A DNA stretch of 64,000 nt from Bacteroidales bacterium UBA1715 (GCA_002317135.1 DCIX01000036.1:50220-114219); one strand, 5' to 3'; shown: positions 16,966 through 25,941, counted from the first letter of the stretch. Numbers and translations are program-made. The notes: generated by a model not told the origin, from the sequence alone.

Positions 16966-18065
16966 AACAGTCCAACAATTTTTTCAACCTCACACACTGA
17001 TAATTCCGGATACAACGGCATACATATCACTTGTTTTGCTATTTTATTAGCAACAGGAAGATTTTCAACTGAAGCAGAAGGATAATTCCTATATGGTTCA
17101 AACGAGCTTATTAACGGATAGAAATATCGTCTTCCTAAAATATTATGTTCACGTAATTTATTGTACAATGCATCACGAGACATTCCATATTCAGCTTCGT
17201 TCACAAAAATCGGGAAATACGCATAATTAGAAATTACATTCTCTTGATCTGGCAAAAAAGAAATCCCTCTAACATCACGCAGCAATATTTTATACAATTC
17301 TACTATTTTTTTACGTTTTGCAATTGCTTCATCAATATACCGTAAGTTCAACAATCCGTATGCAGCCTGAACCTCATTTAATTTAGCATTAATTCCAGGT
17401 TCCTCAACTGTAGTTTCGCCACGGAAACCGAAATTCTTTAGATTATCGATATGATGCTTCATCTCTTCTGAATGGCAAATTACCGCACCGCCTTCTATCG
17501 TACTAAACACCTTAGTGGCATGAAAACTTAATACAGACAAATCGCCATAATTCAATATAGAATTGCCCTCTTTTCTCACACCAAAAGCATGGGCTGCATC
17601 ATAAATAACCTTTAAATGATATTTATCTGCAATCTTTTGTATAGCATCTACATCACAAGGATTTCCATAAACATGCACCGGCATAATTGCCGTTGTTTTC
17701 TCTGTAATTGCAGCCTCAATTTTTGACACATCTATATTGAAAAACTGTGGTTCTACATCAACAAATACAGGAGTTGTTTTATTCCACCATATAGAATGCG
17801 ATGTTGCAACAAAACTGTATGGAGTTGTTATTACCTCGCCTGCAACATTCAACGCTTGTAATGCTGTAATTAAAGCCAATGTACCATTTGAGAACAACGA
17901 AATATATTCTACACCAAGATATTCAGCCAACTGTTTTTCCAGTTCTTGATGCATTTCGCCATTATTTGTAAGCCATTTATTATCCCATATTTTTTGCAAA
18001 TACGGAACGAATTCGTCCAATGGTGGAAGCAACGGCGATGTTACTGTTATTGGCTTATCACTCAT
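16962..18065 (-). CDS. DegT/DnrJ/EryC1/StrS-family sugar aminotransferase
   Basis: A 367-residue PLP-dependent enzyme. ISLFSNGTLALITALQAL binds the cofactor phosphate, IYDAAHAFGV holds the PLP-pairing aspartate, and LSFHATKVFSTIEGGAVI contains the Schiff-base lysine (about residue 183). The opening ITVTSPLLPPLDEFVPYL and the overall length fit the subgroup that makes 4-amino-4,6-dideoxyhexoses on dTDP or GDP sugars (WecE/VioA/perosamine-like). The enzyme would aminate a nucleotide-linked 4-keto sugar with glutamate. Genes for the keto-sugar precursor are not in this window. It overlaps the Wzt-like gene and the acyltransferase gene by 4 bp each. PorR of Porphyromonas gingivalis, needed for the T9SS anchor polysaccharide, belongs to the same broad family. 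Confidence 0.92.
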   Translation of the reverse strand: MSDKPITVTSPLLPPLDEFVPYLQKIWDNKWLTNNGEMHQELEKQLAEYLGVEYISLFSNGTLALITALQALNVAGEVITTPYSFVATSHSIWWNKTTPVFVDVEPQFFNIDVSKIEAAITEKTTAIMPVHVYGNPCDVDAIQKIADKYHLKVIYDAAHAFGVRKEGNSILNYGDLSVLSFHATKVFSTIEGGAVICHSEEMKHHIDNLKNFGFRGETTVEEPGINAKLNEVQAAYGLLNLRYIDEAIAKRKKIVELYKILLRDVRGISFLPDQENVISNYAYFPIFVNEAEYGMSRDALYNKLREHNILGRRYFYPLISSFEPYRNYPSASVENLPVANKIAKQVICMPLYPELSVCEVEKIVGLL

Positions 18066-19345
18066 AATTTCACTTCTTCAAAATCAAACTTAGGAGTGAC
18101 ATCACCTGGTTCCTTTCCCATAAATGCACCTATTTCAACTATTTTATTCGAAATAGTGAACGAAACAACATCAGCTTCAACTAAAAAAACATTCTTTCTA
18201 TCTTCCACAACAAATAAATCAAGCGAATAGTTTCCCCAATTAAGAAAATTACCCGGTATTATACTTGTTTGTAGATATTCGCCTTCATCATGTTGTAATG
18301 CGATACAACGATCACATCCTGAGCTTGAAAAAATTCGCTGCCCTTGTTCATTTTTATAGTGCAACGTTAAATGAAATTGCTTAAACGATTTTGTTAATCG
18401 ATATCTAATAACAATCTCCGCATCATCAATCATACTTATCGAATCCGAATAATCTGAAGTTCCTTTTTTTCGCACACCAAATTCCAACAATTCAAAGCCA
18501 TTCTTTTTTATATCCGGTTCATTCCAAACCTTATGATTAGCTATTTGATTATCTCCACGCAAATAGCGGCTTACGACTGTATCTATATCACCAGCATCAG
18601 CAATAACACCATTTTGTAATCTATAGCCTACATTACACAAACTCTTCACACTCGCCATATTATGACTCACAAACAGCACGGTTCTTCCTTCGCCTTTGCT
18701 TACGTCTTGCATTTTGCCTATGGCTTTCTTTTGAAATTCGGCATCGCCAACGGCTAAAACCTCATCTACTATCAGGATTTCTGGATCGAGATGGGCAGCA
18801 ACAGCAAAGCCTAATCGTACCATCATTCCCGAGGAATAACGTTTTACCGGGGTATCGATATACCGTTCACATCCAGAGAAATCTACGATTTCATCAAACT
18901 TGCGAGTAATTTCTTGTTTGCTCATACCCAAAATGGCACCGTTCATATAAATATTTTCACGACCAGTCATTTCAGGATGGAAACCAGTACCAACTTCCAA
19001 CAACGAGCCTATTCGGCCATGGGCTTTTATGGTTCCAGTAGTAGGCGTAGTTACACGCGATAATAACTTCAACAAAGTTGATTTGCCTGCACCATTTTTT
19101 CCAATTATACCAACAACATCACCTTTCTTAATCTCCATATTTATGTCTCGTAACGCCCACACATAATCCGAAGAACCTTTTGTTGTGCGGTCGTTCGTCT
19201 CACCTATCTTTAAATACGGATCTTCCTGGTGCAAAATAGTCGTCCGCCACCAACGATTCAAATCGTGGGACAACGTGCCGGTAGTAACAAGACCTAAACG
19301 GTATTGCTTTCCTACATTTTCTATTTTAATCGCAACGTCAGACAA
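18062..19345 (-). CDS. Polysaccharide ABC exporter ATPase with Wzt-type C-terminal domain
   Basis: A 427-residue ATP-binding subunit of the O-antigen/teichoic acid export class. It has the family opening IKIENVGKQYRLG, Walker A in GIIGKNGAGKSTLLKLL, signature YSSGMMVRLGF, Walker B ILIVDEVLAVGD and an H-loop in VLFVSHNMASV. Residues from about 275 form an extra beta-rich domain like the Wzt domain that recognises the modified end of the polysaccharide. The start is a TTG at 19345: the upstream in-frame sequence has a stop and the family begins here. The membrane partner (Wzm permease) is not next to it, which is unusual. It leads a four-gene unit with the aminotransferase, acyltransferase and T9SS cargo genes. 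Confidence 0.9.
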   Translation of the reverse strand: MSDVAIKIENVGKQYRLGLVTTGTLSHDLNRWWRTTILHQEDPYLKIGETNDRTTKGSSDYVWALRDINMEIKKGDVVGIIGKNGAGKSTLLKLLSRVTTPTTGTIKAHGRIGSLLEVGTGFHPEMTGRENIYMNGAILGMSKQEITRKFDEIVDFSGCERYIDTPVKRYSSGMMVRLGFAVAAHLDPEILIVDEVLAVGDAEFQKKAIGKMQDVSKGEGRTVLFVSHNMASVKSLCNVGYRLQNGVIADAGDIDTVVSRYLRGDNQIANHKVWNEPDIKKNGFELLEFGVRKKGTSDYSDSISMIDDAEIVIRYRLTKSFKQFHLTLHYKNEQGQRIFSSSGCDRCIALQHDEGEYLQTSIIPGNFLNWGNYSLDLFVVEDRKNVFLVEADVVSFTISNKIVEIGAFMGKEPGDVTPKFDFEEVKL

Positions 19346-19358
19346 GAGTGTTTATTTT

Positions 19359-19366
19359 CAAACATA
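19359..19366 (-). promoter_or_regulatory. Candidate -7 box of the wzt-like operon
   Basis: Minus-strand TATGTTTG matches TAnnTTTG 13 bp before the TTG start. That would give a very short leader, so the true promoter may lie elsewhere. A heptamer repeat run (19387-19424) lies just upstream. Confidence 0.35.
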
Positions 19367-19441
19367 ATTATTGCGTAAAAATATGAAATAATTGATAATT
19401 GACAATTGACAATTGACAATTATTCTTACAACACCCCCATT

Positions 19442-20794
19442 CTATTCATTTAAAATTATTTCATCAAAAAATTTCATAAATCGTTTCAACAAAAACGTAC
19501 AAAAATATGGAATAGTAAAAATATTATTTTCAAATCCCACATTTCCATGTACCAACTTTATACCAACCTGAATATCATGATATTTAGGACTTTCTATCAA
19601 TGTACGCAAGGATTTTGACCTCCCATTTCTTGACTTTACCTCAACAGGAACAAGATATTTTTTTGTACGAACAAAAAAATCTTCTTCTAATGTAGAATCT
19701 TCTCGTTTATAATAAAATAACTCGTAACCTTCCTTTACCAATGCTTCGCCAACGATATTTTCATACAACGCACCTTTATACACACCCCAATTGCTATTCA
19801 CACGCAAGTCTTCTTGTGCTTCATTGTCCAAAAATGCAACTAATAAACCAGTATCACGAAAATATAACTTATACTTCGAAGAATCATAATTTCCTTTTAA
19901 TGGTAATTCAGGGAAAGCCATACAATAACAAATATTTATTATTCCCGCATCGTTTAACCACTCAACACAACCCCAATAATCCTTAAAACGAGCACCATTT
20001 GCAACTTTTGAAATTTGAAACTTTTTATTCTCTTTTGATAATTGAATTGGTACATGCCTAAAAACATTCAAAATGCGAGTCTGCTCCAATCCTTGCACAT
20101 ATTTTCGAACATCTTCTTGATAGTCTAAAATTAATTGTTTCTGTATTGATAACACATTTTCGAATGTTTCATTCTCAATAAATGACACTACAACTTTTGG
20201 CATACCACCAAGCAAACAAAAATCCATAAAATGTCTTTGAAAAACAGACATTTCCAACGAAGAAAAAGGTCGTTTTTCTATCAAATGTAACAACAAATCA
20301 TCAATTTGTTCTTGCGTATATCCTTTAGCCCATAAAAACTCCTCAAAATCCATAGAAAATAATTCATAATCAGTCTTATAACCAACACTATTACTTTCTA
20401 TCCTTTGGTAATTTATCCCTAACAACGAGCCACTACAAATCACATCAAAACGACCATCTATTTTGAAGAACTTTAACGAAGTCGCTATTTCTGGAAAATC
20501 CTGAATTTCGTCAAAAATTATGAGCGTTTGATGCTCAACAAAACGCAAAGATGGATCCAACTTTGACATATTCTTCAGAATAAAAGTCGGTTGATAACCT
20601 TCTTGTATAACTTGCTTAAACTTATCGTCCGTCACAAAATTAATATAGACAATATTTTTATAATTTTTTTCCGCAAAATGAAGTATAGCCTCTGTTTTCC
20701 CAACCTGGCGAGCTCCCTTTACTATCAAAGGTAATCTGTTTGGATTTTCTTTCCAATTCTGCAAAAACGAATCTATTTTTCTTCTCAAATACAT
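19442..20794 (-). CDS. AAA_14/DUF4143 ATP-binding protein, paralogue 1
   Basis: A 450-residue protein. The N-terminal AAA_14 domain has Walker A in PLIVKGARQVGKTEAIL and Walker B TLIIFDEIQDFPE, with an SGSLLGI sensor-like segment. The C-terminal DUF4143 domain has KLYFRDTGLLVAFL, NWGVYKGALYENIVGEAL and a PD-(D/E)XK-like core ending LVPVEVKSRNGRSKSL. This family is very common in Bacteroidota and archaea, and its function is not established; the C-terminal motifs resemble restriction-nuclease folds. It stands alone on the minus strand, and a close relative follows at 20987. Three copies of an 18-bp repeat at 33-bp spacing lie upstream. A role in defence or selfish-element biology is only a guess. 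Confidence 0.85.
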   Translation of the reverse strand: MYLRRKIDSFLQNWKENPNRLPLIVKGARQVGKTEAILHFAEKNYKNIVYINFVTDDKFKQVIQEGYQPTFILKNMSKLDPSLRFVEHQTLIIFDEIQDFPEIATSLKFFKIDGRFDVICSGSLLGINYQRIESNSVGYKTDYELFSMDFEEFLWAKGYTQEQIDDLLLHLIEKRPFSSLEMSVFQRHFMDFCLLGGMPKVVVSFIENETFENVLSIQKQLILDYQEDVRKYVQGLEQTRILNVFRHVPIQLSKENKKFQISKVANGARFKDYWGCVEWLNDAGIINICYCMAFPELPLKGNYDSSKYKLYFRDTGLLVAFLDNEAQEDLRVNSNWGVYKGALYENIVGEALVKEGYELFYYKREDSTLEEDFFVRTKKYLVPVEVKSRNGRSKSLRTLIESPKYHDIQVGIKLVHGNVGFENNIFTIPYFCTFLLKRFMKFFDEIILNE

Positions 20795-20814
20795 AACTAT
20801 CTCATATATAAGTA

Positions 20815-20822
20815 CAAAAATA
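20815..20822 (-). promoter_or_regulatory. -7 box of DUF4143 paralogue 1
   Basis: Minus-strand TATTTTTG matches TAnnTTTG, 21 bp upstream of the ATG and immediately next to the first 33-bp-phased repeat. A regulator bound to the array would touch RNA polymerase. Confidence 0.45.
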
Positions 20823-20830
20823 AACTTTTT

Positions 20831-20914
20831 ACAAAAATATGAGCGAATTATAAGAAGAATTTTACAAAAACATGAGCGAATAAAAGCACATCATACACAA
20901 AAACATGAGCGAAT
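20831..20914. repeat. Three 18-bp repeats at exact 33-bp spacing
   Basis: ACAAAAATATGAGCGAAT (20831-20848), then ACAAAAACATGAGCGAAT at 20864-20881 and 20897-20914, start exactly 33 bp apart with unrelated 15-bp spacers. They lie 37-120 bp upstream of the ATPase start at 20794. In gene orientation the units read ATTCGCTCAT followed by a T-run and TTTTTG. Three copies and short spacers do not fit a CRISPR array; an operator or activator array is more likely. Confidence 0.8.
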
Positions 20915-20954
20915 CATCCATCACAAACACTCCCAAAGCATCAATTGTCAATTG
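20899..20954. repeat. 56-bp block identical to 22371-22426 (copy 1)
   Basis: The block starts AAAAACATGAGCGAATCATC, continues through ACAAACACTCCCAAAGC and ends in a heptamer repeat; it is identical to 22371-22426 over 56 bp. It sits upstream of DUF4143 paralogue 1 and includes the third 33-bp-phased unit. Confidence 0.85.
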
Positions 20955-20986
20955 ATAATTGACAATTACTCTTGAGTTATTGATAA

Positions 20987-22285
20987 CTATAACCACATTG
21001 AAGTATATATCGGACTATATTGTATAATGTCGGATTTGTCAACATTAAATTTGCTTAACACAAGACATCTTTCAATATATTCCGAAAACTCATCCATAAC
21101 ATTGTTTAGTGCCGAATGTTTCTTGTAATCGTTTCCAGATTTTACTTCAATAACAGAGAGCAAATTATTTTCGCGAATTAAAAAATCCAATTCGTTGCGG
21201 CTTTTTTTATCATAATAATGCAATTGATGTCCGTGTTTCACCAATTCTGATGCGACAAAATTTTCAGTTAATCCACCTTCGTTTATTGCAATATCACCAT
21301 TCATTACTTTCCATTGTAAATTCTCTCCCCATAAGGAGCAAAGCAGACCTGTATCAAGCAAATATACTTTAAACAAATTACGATTTTCGTATTGTTCAAA
21401 TGGCATTGCAAGTGTATGTGTATTATAACTAAAATAAGCAATACCAGAATCTGCTAACCACTGTGCTGCATCTTCATACTTTTGCATATTGCCAGTTTTT
21501 TCCAAGTCGGAAAGCATAAAACGCTTATGCTGTTTAGCTATTTGTGATGGAATAGCATCAAAAAAACGCTTTGCTCTTGTTTTTTGATTTGCAGCATATT
21601 TGGCAATATCATCCCTATAACTATCTATAATTAGGCGTTGCTGACGTATAACTTCAGCAAAATCAACGTGTTTCAAGTACGTAGTTACGACTTTTGGCAT
21701 TCCGCCAACAATCAAAAAGCTTCGATAAAGCTTCATCAATTGATTATGTGTTACAGCATCAATCTCCATCCCTTTGATAAAGTTATTTTTTACCTCTTGT
21801 ATTACCTCATCACTAATGCCGTTAGCCCACAACCATTCTTCAAAATCGAGAGGAAACATTTCCACTTGAAATTCAAAACCAACAGGATAACTACTTACTT
21901 CAGCATAGTTTATACCAAGTAACGAACCAGATTCTATATAATCAAACTGATTATCCTCTACTAAAAACTTTATGGATGTACGAGCATTGGGACAACTTTG
22001 AATTTCATCAAAAAAAACAAGTGTTTTACCCACGACGAATGGTCCGTACCCCATCAAACTCAATCGATTAATAATGGTTCTTGCATCTCTGCTACCAGCA
22101 AACGCCTCTTTAGCTTCGGGATTTTGCTCAAAATTTATTTCCACAAAATGCGTATAATTTTGCCTAGCAAATTCCCTCACTGCAGTGGTCTTGCCTATCT
22201 GCCGTGCTCCTTTAAGCAAAAGAGCCTCTTTACAAGAATTATCCTTCCATTTATTTAAAACACTGATAATCTTACGTTTAAGCAT
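20987..22285 (-). CDS. AAA_14/DUF4143 ATP-binding protein, paralogue 2
   Basis: A 432-residue protein with the same architecture as its neighbour: Walker A in ALLLKGARQIGKTTAV, Walker B TLVFFDEIQSCPN, SGSLLGINYAEV, then DUF4143 with KVYLLDTGLLCSLWG, GGLTENFVASELV and a nuclease-like NELDFLIRENNLLSVIEVKSG. The D...E-x-K pattern (about residues 370-390) is the PD-(D/E)XK type. The two proteins are clearly paralogous but far from identical, so this is not a recent tandem copy. Even so, their upstream regions share an identical 56-bp block. Function unknown. Confidence 0.85.
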   Translation of the reverse strand: MLKRKIISVLNKWKDNSCKEALLLKGARQIGKTTAVREFARQNYTHFVEINFEQNPEAKEAFAGSRDARTIINRLSLMGYGPFVVGKTLVFFDEIQSCPNARTSIKFLVEDNQFDYIESGSLLGINYAEVSSYPVGFEFQVEMFPLDFEEWLWANGISDEVIQEVKNNFIKGMEIDAVTHNQLMKLYRSFLIVGGMPKVVTTYLKHVDFAEVIRQQRLIIDSYRDDIAKYAANQKTRAKRFFDAIPSQIAKQHKRFMLSDLEKTGNMQKYEDAAQWLADSGIAYFSYNTHTLAMPFEQYENRNLFKVYLLDTGLLCSLWGENLQWKVMNGDIAINEGGLTENFVASELVKHGHQLHYYDKKSRNELDFLIRENNLLSVIEVKSGNDYKKHSALNNVMDEFSEYIERCLVLSKFNVDKSDIIQYSPIYTSMWL

Positions 22286-22290
22286 ATTTT

Positions 22291-22338
22291 AGTATCTTTT
22301 TGCATGTAAAATTAATTATTTTTAGTGTCTTTTTGCAT
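22291..22338. repeat. Two 15-bp repeats 33 bp apart before DUF4143 paralogue 2
   Basis: AGTATCTTTTTGCAT (22291-22305) and AGTGTCTTTTTGCAT (22324-22338) differ at one base and are spaced 33 bp apart, the same period as the array before paralogue 1. They lie within 55 bp of the start codon. Confidence 0.65.
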
Positions 22339-22370
22339 TAATTTTACATAAAACCAGTGTGTTTTTACAA

Positions 22371-22426
22371 AAAAACATGAGCGAATCATCCATCACAAAC
22401 ACTCCCAAAGCATCAATTGTCAATTG
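22371..22426. repeat. 56-bp block identical to 20899-20954 (copy 2)
   Basis: Second copy of the shared block, about 85 bp upstream of DUF4143 paralogue 2. It merges into a longer run of CAATTGT/CAATTAT heptamers (22413-22466) that borders the alaS promoter. Confidence 0.85.
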
Positions 22427-22476
22427 TCAATTGTCAATTATCAATTATCAATTGTCAATTATCAACTAAAAAAGAC

Positions 22477-22484
22477 TAATTTTG
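22477..22484 (+). promoter_or_regulatory. Promoter of alaS
   Basis: TAATTTTG followed by C is a strong -7 box, 26 bp upstream of the ATG. A TTG within the heptamer run (22452-22454) is 22 bp upstream and is the nearest -33-like element. Confidence 0.6.
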
Positions 22485-22509
22485 CACCCGTTATAACAAA
22501 TTCATATAT

Positions 22510-25134
22510 ATGAACGCTCAAGAATTACGTCAGTCGTTTTTAGACTTTTTTGCGTCTAAACAACACACTATCGTGCCTTCTGCCCCTATGGTAGTAAAAG
22601 GCGACCCAACGTTGATGTTTACCAACGCTGGTATGAATCAATTCAAAGATATTTTCCTAGGAATTTCTCCTATCACTAAACCTCGTATTGCGGACTCTCA
22701 AAAATGTCTTCGTGTTTCCGGTAAACACAATGACCTTGAGGAAGTTGGACACGACACATATCACCACACTATGTTCGAAATGCTTGGTAACTGGTCGTTC
22801 GGCGACTACTTCAAAAAAGAAGCTGTTAGCTGGGCTTGGGAATATCTTACCGAAGTTTTGAAAATAGACAAAAATTGTTTGTATGCAACTGTTTTCGAAG
22901 GTGACAAAACCGACGGAACTGAATTCGACCAAGAAGCATACGACATTTGGAAACAATATCTTCCAGAAGAAAGAATACTTCGTGGTAACAAACACGATAA
23001 CTTCTGGGAAATGGGTGAAGTTGGTCCTTGCGGTCCTTGCTCCGAAATCCATGTGGACATACGTTCTGCTGAAGAAAAAGCAAAGAAACCTGGACATGAA
23101 TTGGTAAACCACGATCATCCACAAGTAATCGAAATCTGGAACCTTGTGTTCATGCAATATAACCGTAAAGCTAACGGTGAATTGGAACTTCTTCCAAAGA
23201 AACACATCGACACTGGTATGGGTTTCGAACGTCTTGCAATGGTTACACAAGGTAAACAATCGAACTACGACACTGATGTGTTCCAACCTCTTATTCAAGA
23301 AATTGGAGCTATCTCAAATACAAAATATGGTCAAGATGCAAAACAAGACATCGCAATGCGTGTTATCGCCGACCATATCCGTACTATCGCATTTGCAATC
23401 GCCGATGGACAATTACCATCGAACATCAAAGCTGGTTATGTAATCCGTCGTATTTTACGTCGTGCTGTTCGTTACGGTTACACGTTCTTGAACCTTCACG
23501 AACCATTTATGTACCAACTTCTTCCTTGTTTAATCCAAACAATGGGAAAAGCTTATCCAGAAATCATTGCTCAAGAAAAATTGATTACGAAAGTAATCTT
23601 CGAAGAAGAAAAATCATTCTTGAAAACACTTGCTACAGGTATCAATCTTTTGAATTCAAAAATTGAAAAGACAAAACAAACAGGAAGCAACAAAATTTCT
23701 GGTGTTGATGCATTCACATTGTACGACACATACGGTTTCCCTCTTGATTTGACTACATTGATTGCCCGCGAACAAAATATGGAAGTGGACATTGACGAAT
23801 TCCAAAAAGAACTTGACAAGCAAAAAGAACGTGCTCGTCAAGCAACAAACATTTCTACTGGCGACTGGGTTGTTCTTTCTAACGAACAAGGAAATGCATT
23901 CGTTGGCTACGACACAACGGAATGTATGGTAACTCTTGTAAAATACCGTCAAGTAACAGCAAAAGGTAAATCTCTATACCAATTAGTATTCGACAAAACG
24001 CCTTTCTATGGTGAAATGGGTGGTCAAGTTGGCGATAAAGGTTATATCGAAGCAAATGGTGTTAAAACAACAATCGTTGACACTGTTCGCGAAAACGGAC
24101 TTACTGTTCACTTGTGCGAAAAACTTCCAGAAGTTCTTGATACAGAGTTCAATGCTGTTGTTAACACAAAAGCACGCGAGTTAACAGAATGCAACCACTC
24201 TGCTACTCACCTTTTGCAATATGCATTGCAACAAGTTCTTGGTACACACGTTGAACAAAAAGGTTCTTTGGTTACTCCAGAACATTTGCGTTTCGACTTC
24301 TCTCATTTCCAAAAAATGACTGACGAAGAAATCCGTAAGGTTGAGCAAATCGTAAACCAAATGATTCGCCAAGATATTCATTTGGAAGAATTCCGCGACC
24401 TTCCTATTGACGAAGCAAAAGCAATGGGTGCAAAAGCATTGTTCGGCGAAAAATATGGAGACAAAGTTCGTGTAATTAAATTTGGTGAATCTATGGAACT
24501 TTGTGGTGGTACGCACATTGGTTCAACAGGAAAAATTGGTTTCTTGAAAATCACATCGGAAAGTGCTATTGCAGCAGGTATCCGCCGTATTGAAGCTGTT
24601 ACATCCGACAACGCAGAACAATATATTTTCGAACAAGTTGATACATTGAGTGCAATCAAAGAAACATTGAAAAACCCTGTTAATTTGACGAAACAAGTTG
24701 AACAATTGGTTGCTGACAATGCAAAATTGCAAAAACAACTTGAAGCATTCGAGAAAATGCAAACACAACAACTTGCTACAGATTTGTTGAAAGACGTTGC
24801 TTCTAAAAACAATATTTCTACAGTTGTAAAAGAAGTATCTGTTTCTAACGCAAATGCCTTGAAAGACATTGCATTCTCAATGAAGAACAGTCTTGCTTCG
24901 TTCATCATCGTACTTGCAGCCAACATCGATGGAAAAGCAAACATCTGCGTTGCACTTTCACAAGATGTAATCGACGACTACAAACTAACTGCAAAAGATT
25001 TGATTTCGTTGATGGCAAAAGAAATTGCTGGCGGCGGTGGCGGACAACCATTTTTTGCAACAGCTGGTGGAAAGAATCCACAAGGTATTCCAAATGCTTT
25101 GCAATTGGTACAAAATAAAATTAATGAAATATAA
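22510..25134 (+). CDS. alaS: Alanyl-tRNA synthetase
   Basis: A full-length 874-residue class II synthetase that charges tRNA-Ala. The N-terminus [20 protein letters not shown] is diagnostic. Motif 2/3 regions of the catalytic core lie within residues 1-240 ([31 protein letters not shown]). The editing domain has HSATH (about 561) and CGGTH (about 663), which bind zinc and clear mischarged tRNA. The C-terminal DHHA1 oligomerisation domain carries [17 protein letters not shown]. No residue loss is seen. It is transcribed away from the DUF4143 gene and is followed 36 bp later by a lipoprotein gene. Confidence 0.98.
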   Translation: MNAQELRQSFLDFFASKQHTIVPSAPMVVKGDPTLMFTNAGMNQFKDIFLGISPITKPRIADSQKCLRVSGKHNDLEEVGHDTYHHTMFEMLGNWSFGDYFKKEAVSWAWEYLTEVLKIDKNCLYATVFEGDKTDGTEFDQEAYDIWKQYLPEERILRGNKHDNFWEMGEVGPCGPCSEIHVDIRSAEEKAKKPGHELVNHDHPQVIEIWNLVFMQYNRKANGELELLPKKHIDTGMGFERLAMVTQGKQSNYDTDVFQPLIQEIGAISNTKYGQDAKQDIAMRVIADHIRTIAFAIADGQLPSNIKAGYVIRRILRRAVRYGYTFLNLHEPFMYQLLPCLIQTMGKAYPEIIAQEKLITKVIFEEEKSFLKTLATGINLLNSKIEKTKQTGSNKISGVDAFTLYDTYGFPLDLTTLIAREQNMEVDIDEFQKELDKQKERARQATNISTGDWVVLSNEQGNAFVGYDTTECMVTLVKYRQVTAKGKSLYQLVFDKTPFYGEMGGQVGDKGYIEANGVKTTIVDTVRENGLTVHLCEKLPEVLDTEFNAVVNTKARELTECNHSATHLLQYALQQVLGTHVEQKGSLVTPEHLRFDFSHFQKMTDEEIRKVEQIVNQMIRQDIHLEEFRDLPIDEAKAMGAKALFGEKYGDKVRVIKFGESMELCGGTHIGSTGKIGFLKITSESAIAAGIRRIEAVTSDNAEQYIFEQVDTLSAIKETLKNPVNLTKQVEQLVADNAKLQKQLEAFEKMQTQQLATDLLKDVASKNNISTVVKEVSVSNANALKDIAFSMKNSLASFIIVLAANIDGKANICVALSQDVIDDYKLTAKDLISLMAKEIAGGGGGQPFFATAGGKNPQGIPNALQLVQNKINEI

Positions 25135-25170
25135 GCATATCTAATAATTATAAACTAACACATTATTATT

Positions 25171-25941
25171 ATGAAAAAATTACGATTATTAGCATTGTTA
25201 GCCATGGCATTATTGGCTTCAGTTTCATTCATTTCATGCGGTTCAGACAATTGCGATGACGATTTCGACAATCTTGAAAATTGTACATGGAACCAACTAT
25301 CTAAAAAGGCTAGTTTCCTATCTGCCTTTCCTGAATTGGAAGGTACATTCAGCGACGGAAGTGTTATTTTGAACACAAATATTGAAGAAAGAGAAGCTGA
25401 TATGGTAATGTTTACGTACAATATTTCAAGCAATGACCTTGATTCTTACATACAAAAACTTGCTGATAATAAGTTTTGCGTAACCAGAATGGGAGAACTT
25501 TTACTTACATATAAAGTTGCCAATGGTTATCAGTATAGTCTTAAATACGTAGAAGAAAATTTCATATTTATGGCAGAAAAATTCCTCATTAGTTCGGACT
25601 ACGAAATTGCGTTAGAAGACTATCTAGAAAGCTTAGAAAATTCTACACAAGTAAATGCTTCTTGGGAAGATGTAGTAAGCGAAAATGAATGGCTAAATAA
25701 TATGCCAGCACCAGAATTCCGTTTTACTAACTACAGACTTGTAGCAAGCGACGAAGTTGCACTTACAGGTAGTTTTTCAGCTTCTTCTCGTGAAACATAC
25801 GCCCAACAACTTGAGGCAGCCGGTTTTAAAGAAATGCCAAACACAGACCGTGCAATGTTCAAGAAAGAATTTGAAGATGGTGGATACTACGTCGTTACAA
25901 TGAATGAAGCAATGGTGGATTTTAGAGATTTCACTAAATAA
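25171..25941 (+). CDS. Lipoprotein with two internal repeats, function unknown
   Basis: A 256-residue protein with a lipoprotein signal peptide (lipobox FISC, cysteine about residue 23) followed by an acidic linker. The mature part seems to contain two related units of about 90 residues. Each combines an ES/SE-(W/F)L-x-x-(M/F)P start, a strand region, an (S/T)YxQxL(A/E) helix with GF or KF, and a strand ending in V-x-M. The first unit covers about 45-130 and the second about 160-250. I do not recognise the family. It probably sits in the outer membrane facing the periplasm. It may share the alaS transcript (36-bp gap); a strong terminator follows. Confidence 0.8.
   Translation: MKKLRLLALLAMALLASVSFISCGSDNCDDDFDNLENCTWNQLSKKASFLSAFPELEGTFSDGSVILNTNIEEREADMVMFTYNISSNDLDSYIQKLADNKFCVTRMGELLLTYKVANGYQYSLKYVEENFIFMAEKFLISSDYEIALEDYLESLENSTQVNASWEDVVSENEWLNNMPAPEFRFTNYRLVASDEVALTGSFSASSRETYAQQLEAAGFKEMPNTDRAMFKKEFEDGGYYVVTMNEAMVDFRDFTK

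Noticed and set aside
20831..20914. Mini-CRISPR or protein-coding 11-residue repeat (33 bp is a multiple of 3)
   Set aside because: Only three units with 15-bp spacers; the one open frame through them has no start context and does not continue as a recognisable protein.
22657..25093. Many open frames antisense or out of frame within alaS
   Set aside because: They arise from the strong codon bias of alaS; none has a promoter or recognisable protein pattern. The same holds for the alternative frames inside susC, rpoC, rimO, GH94 and the GH3 gene.
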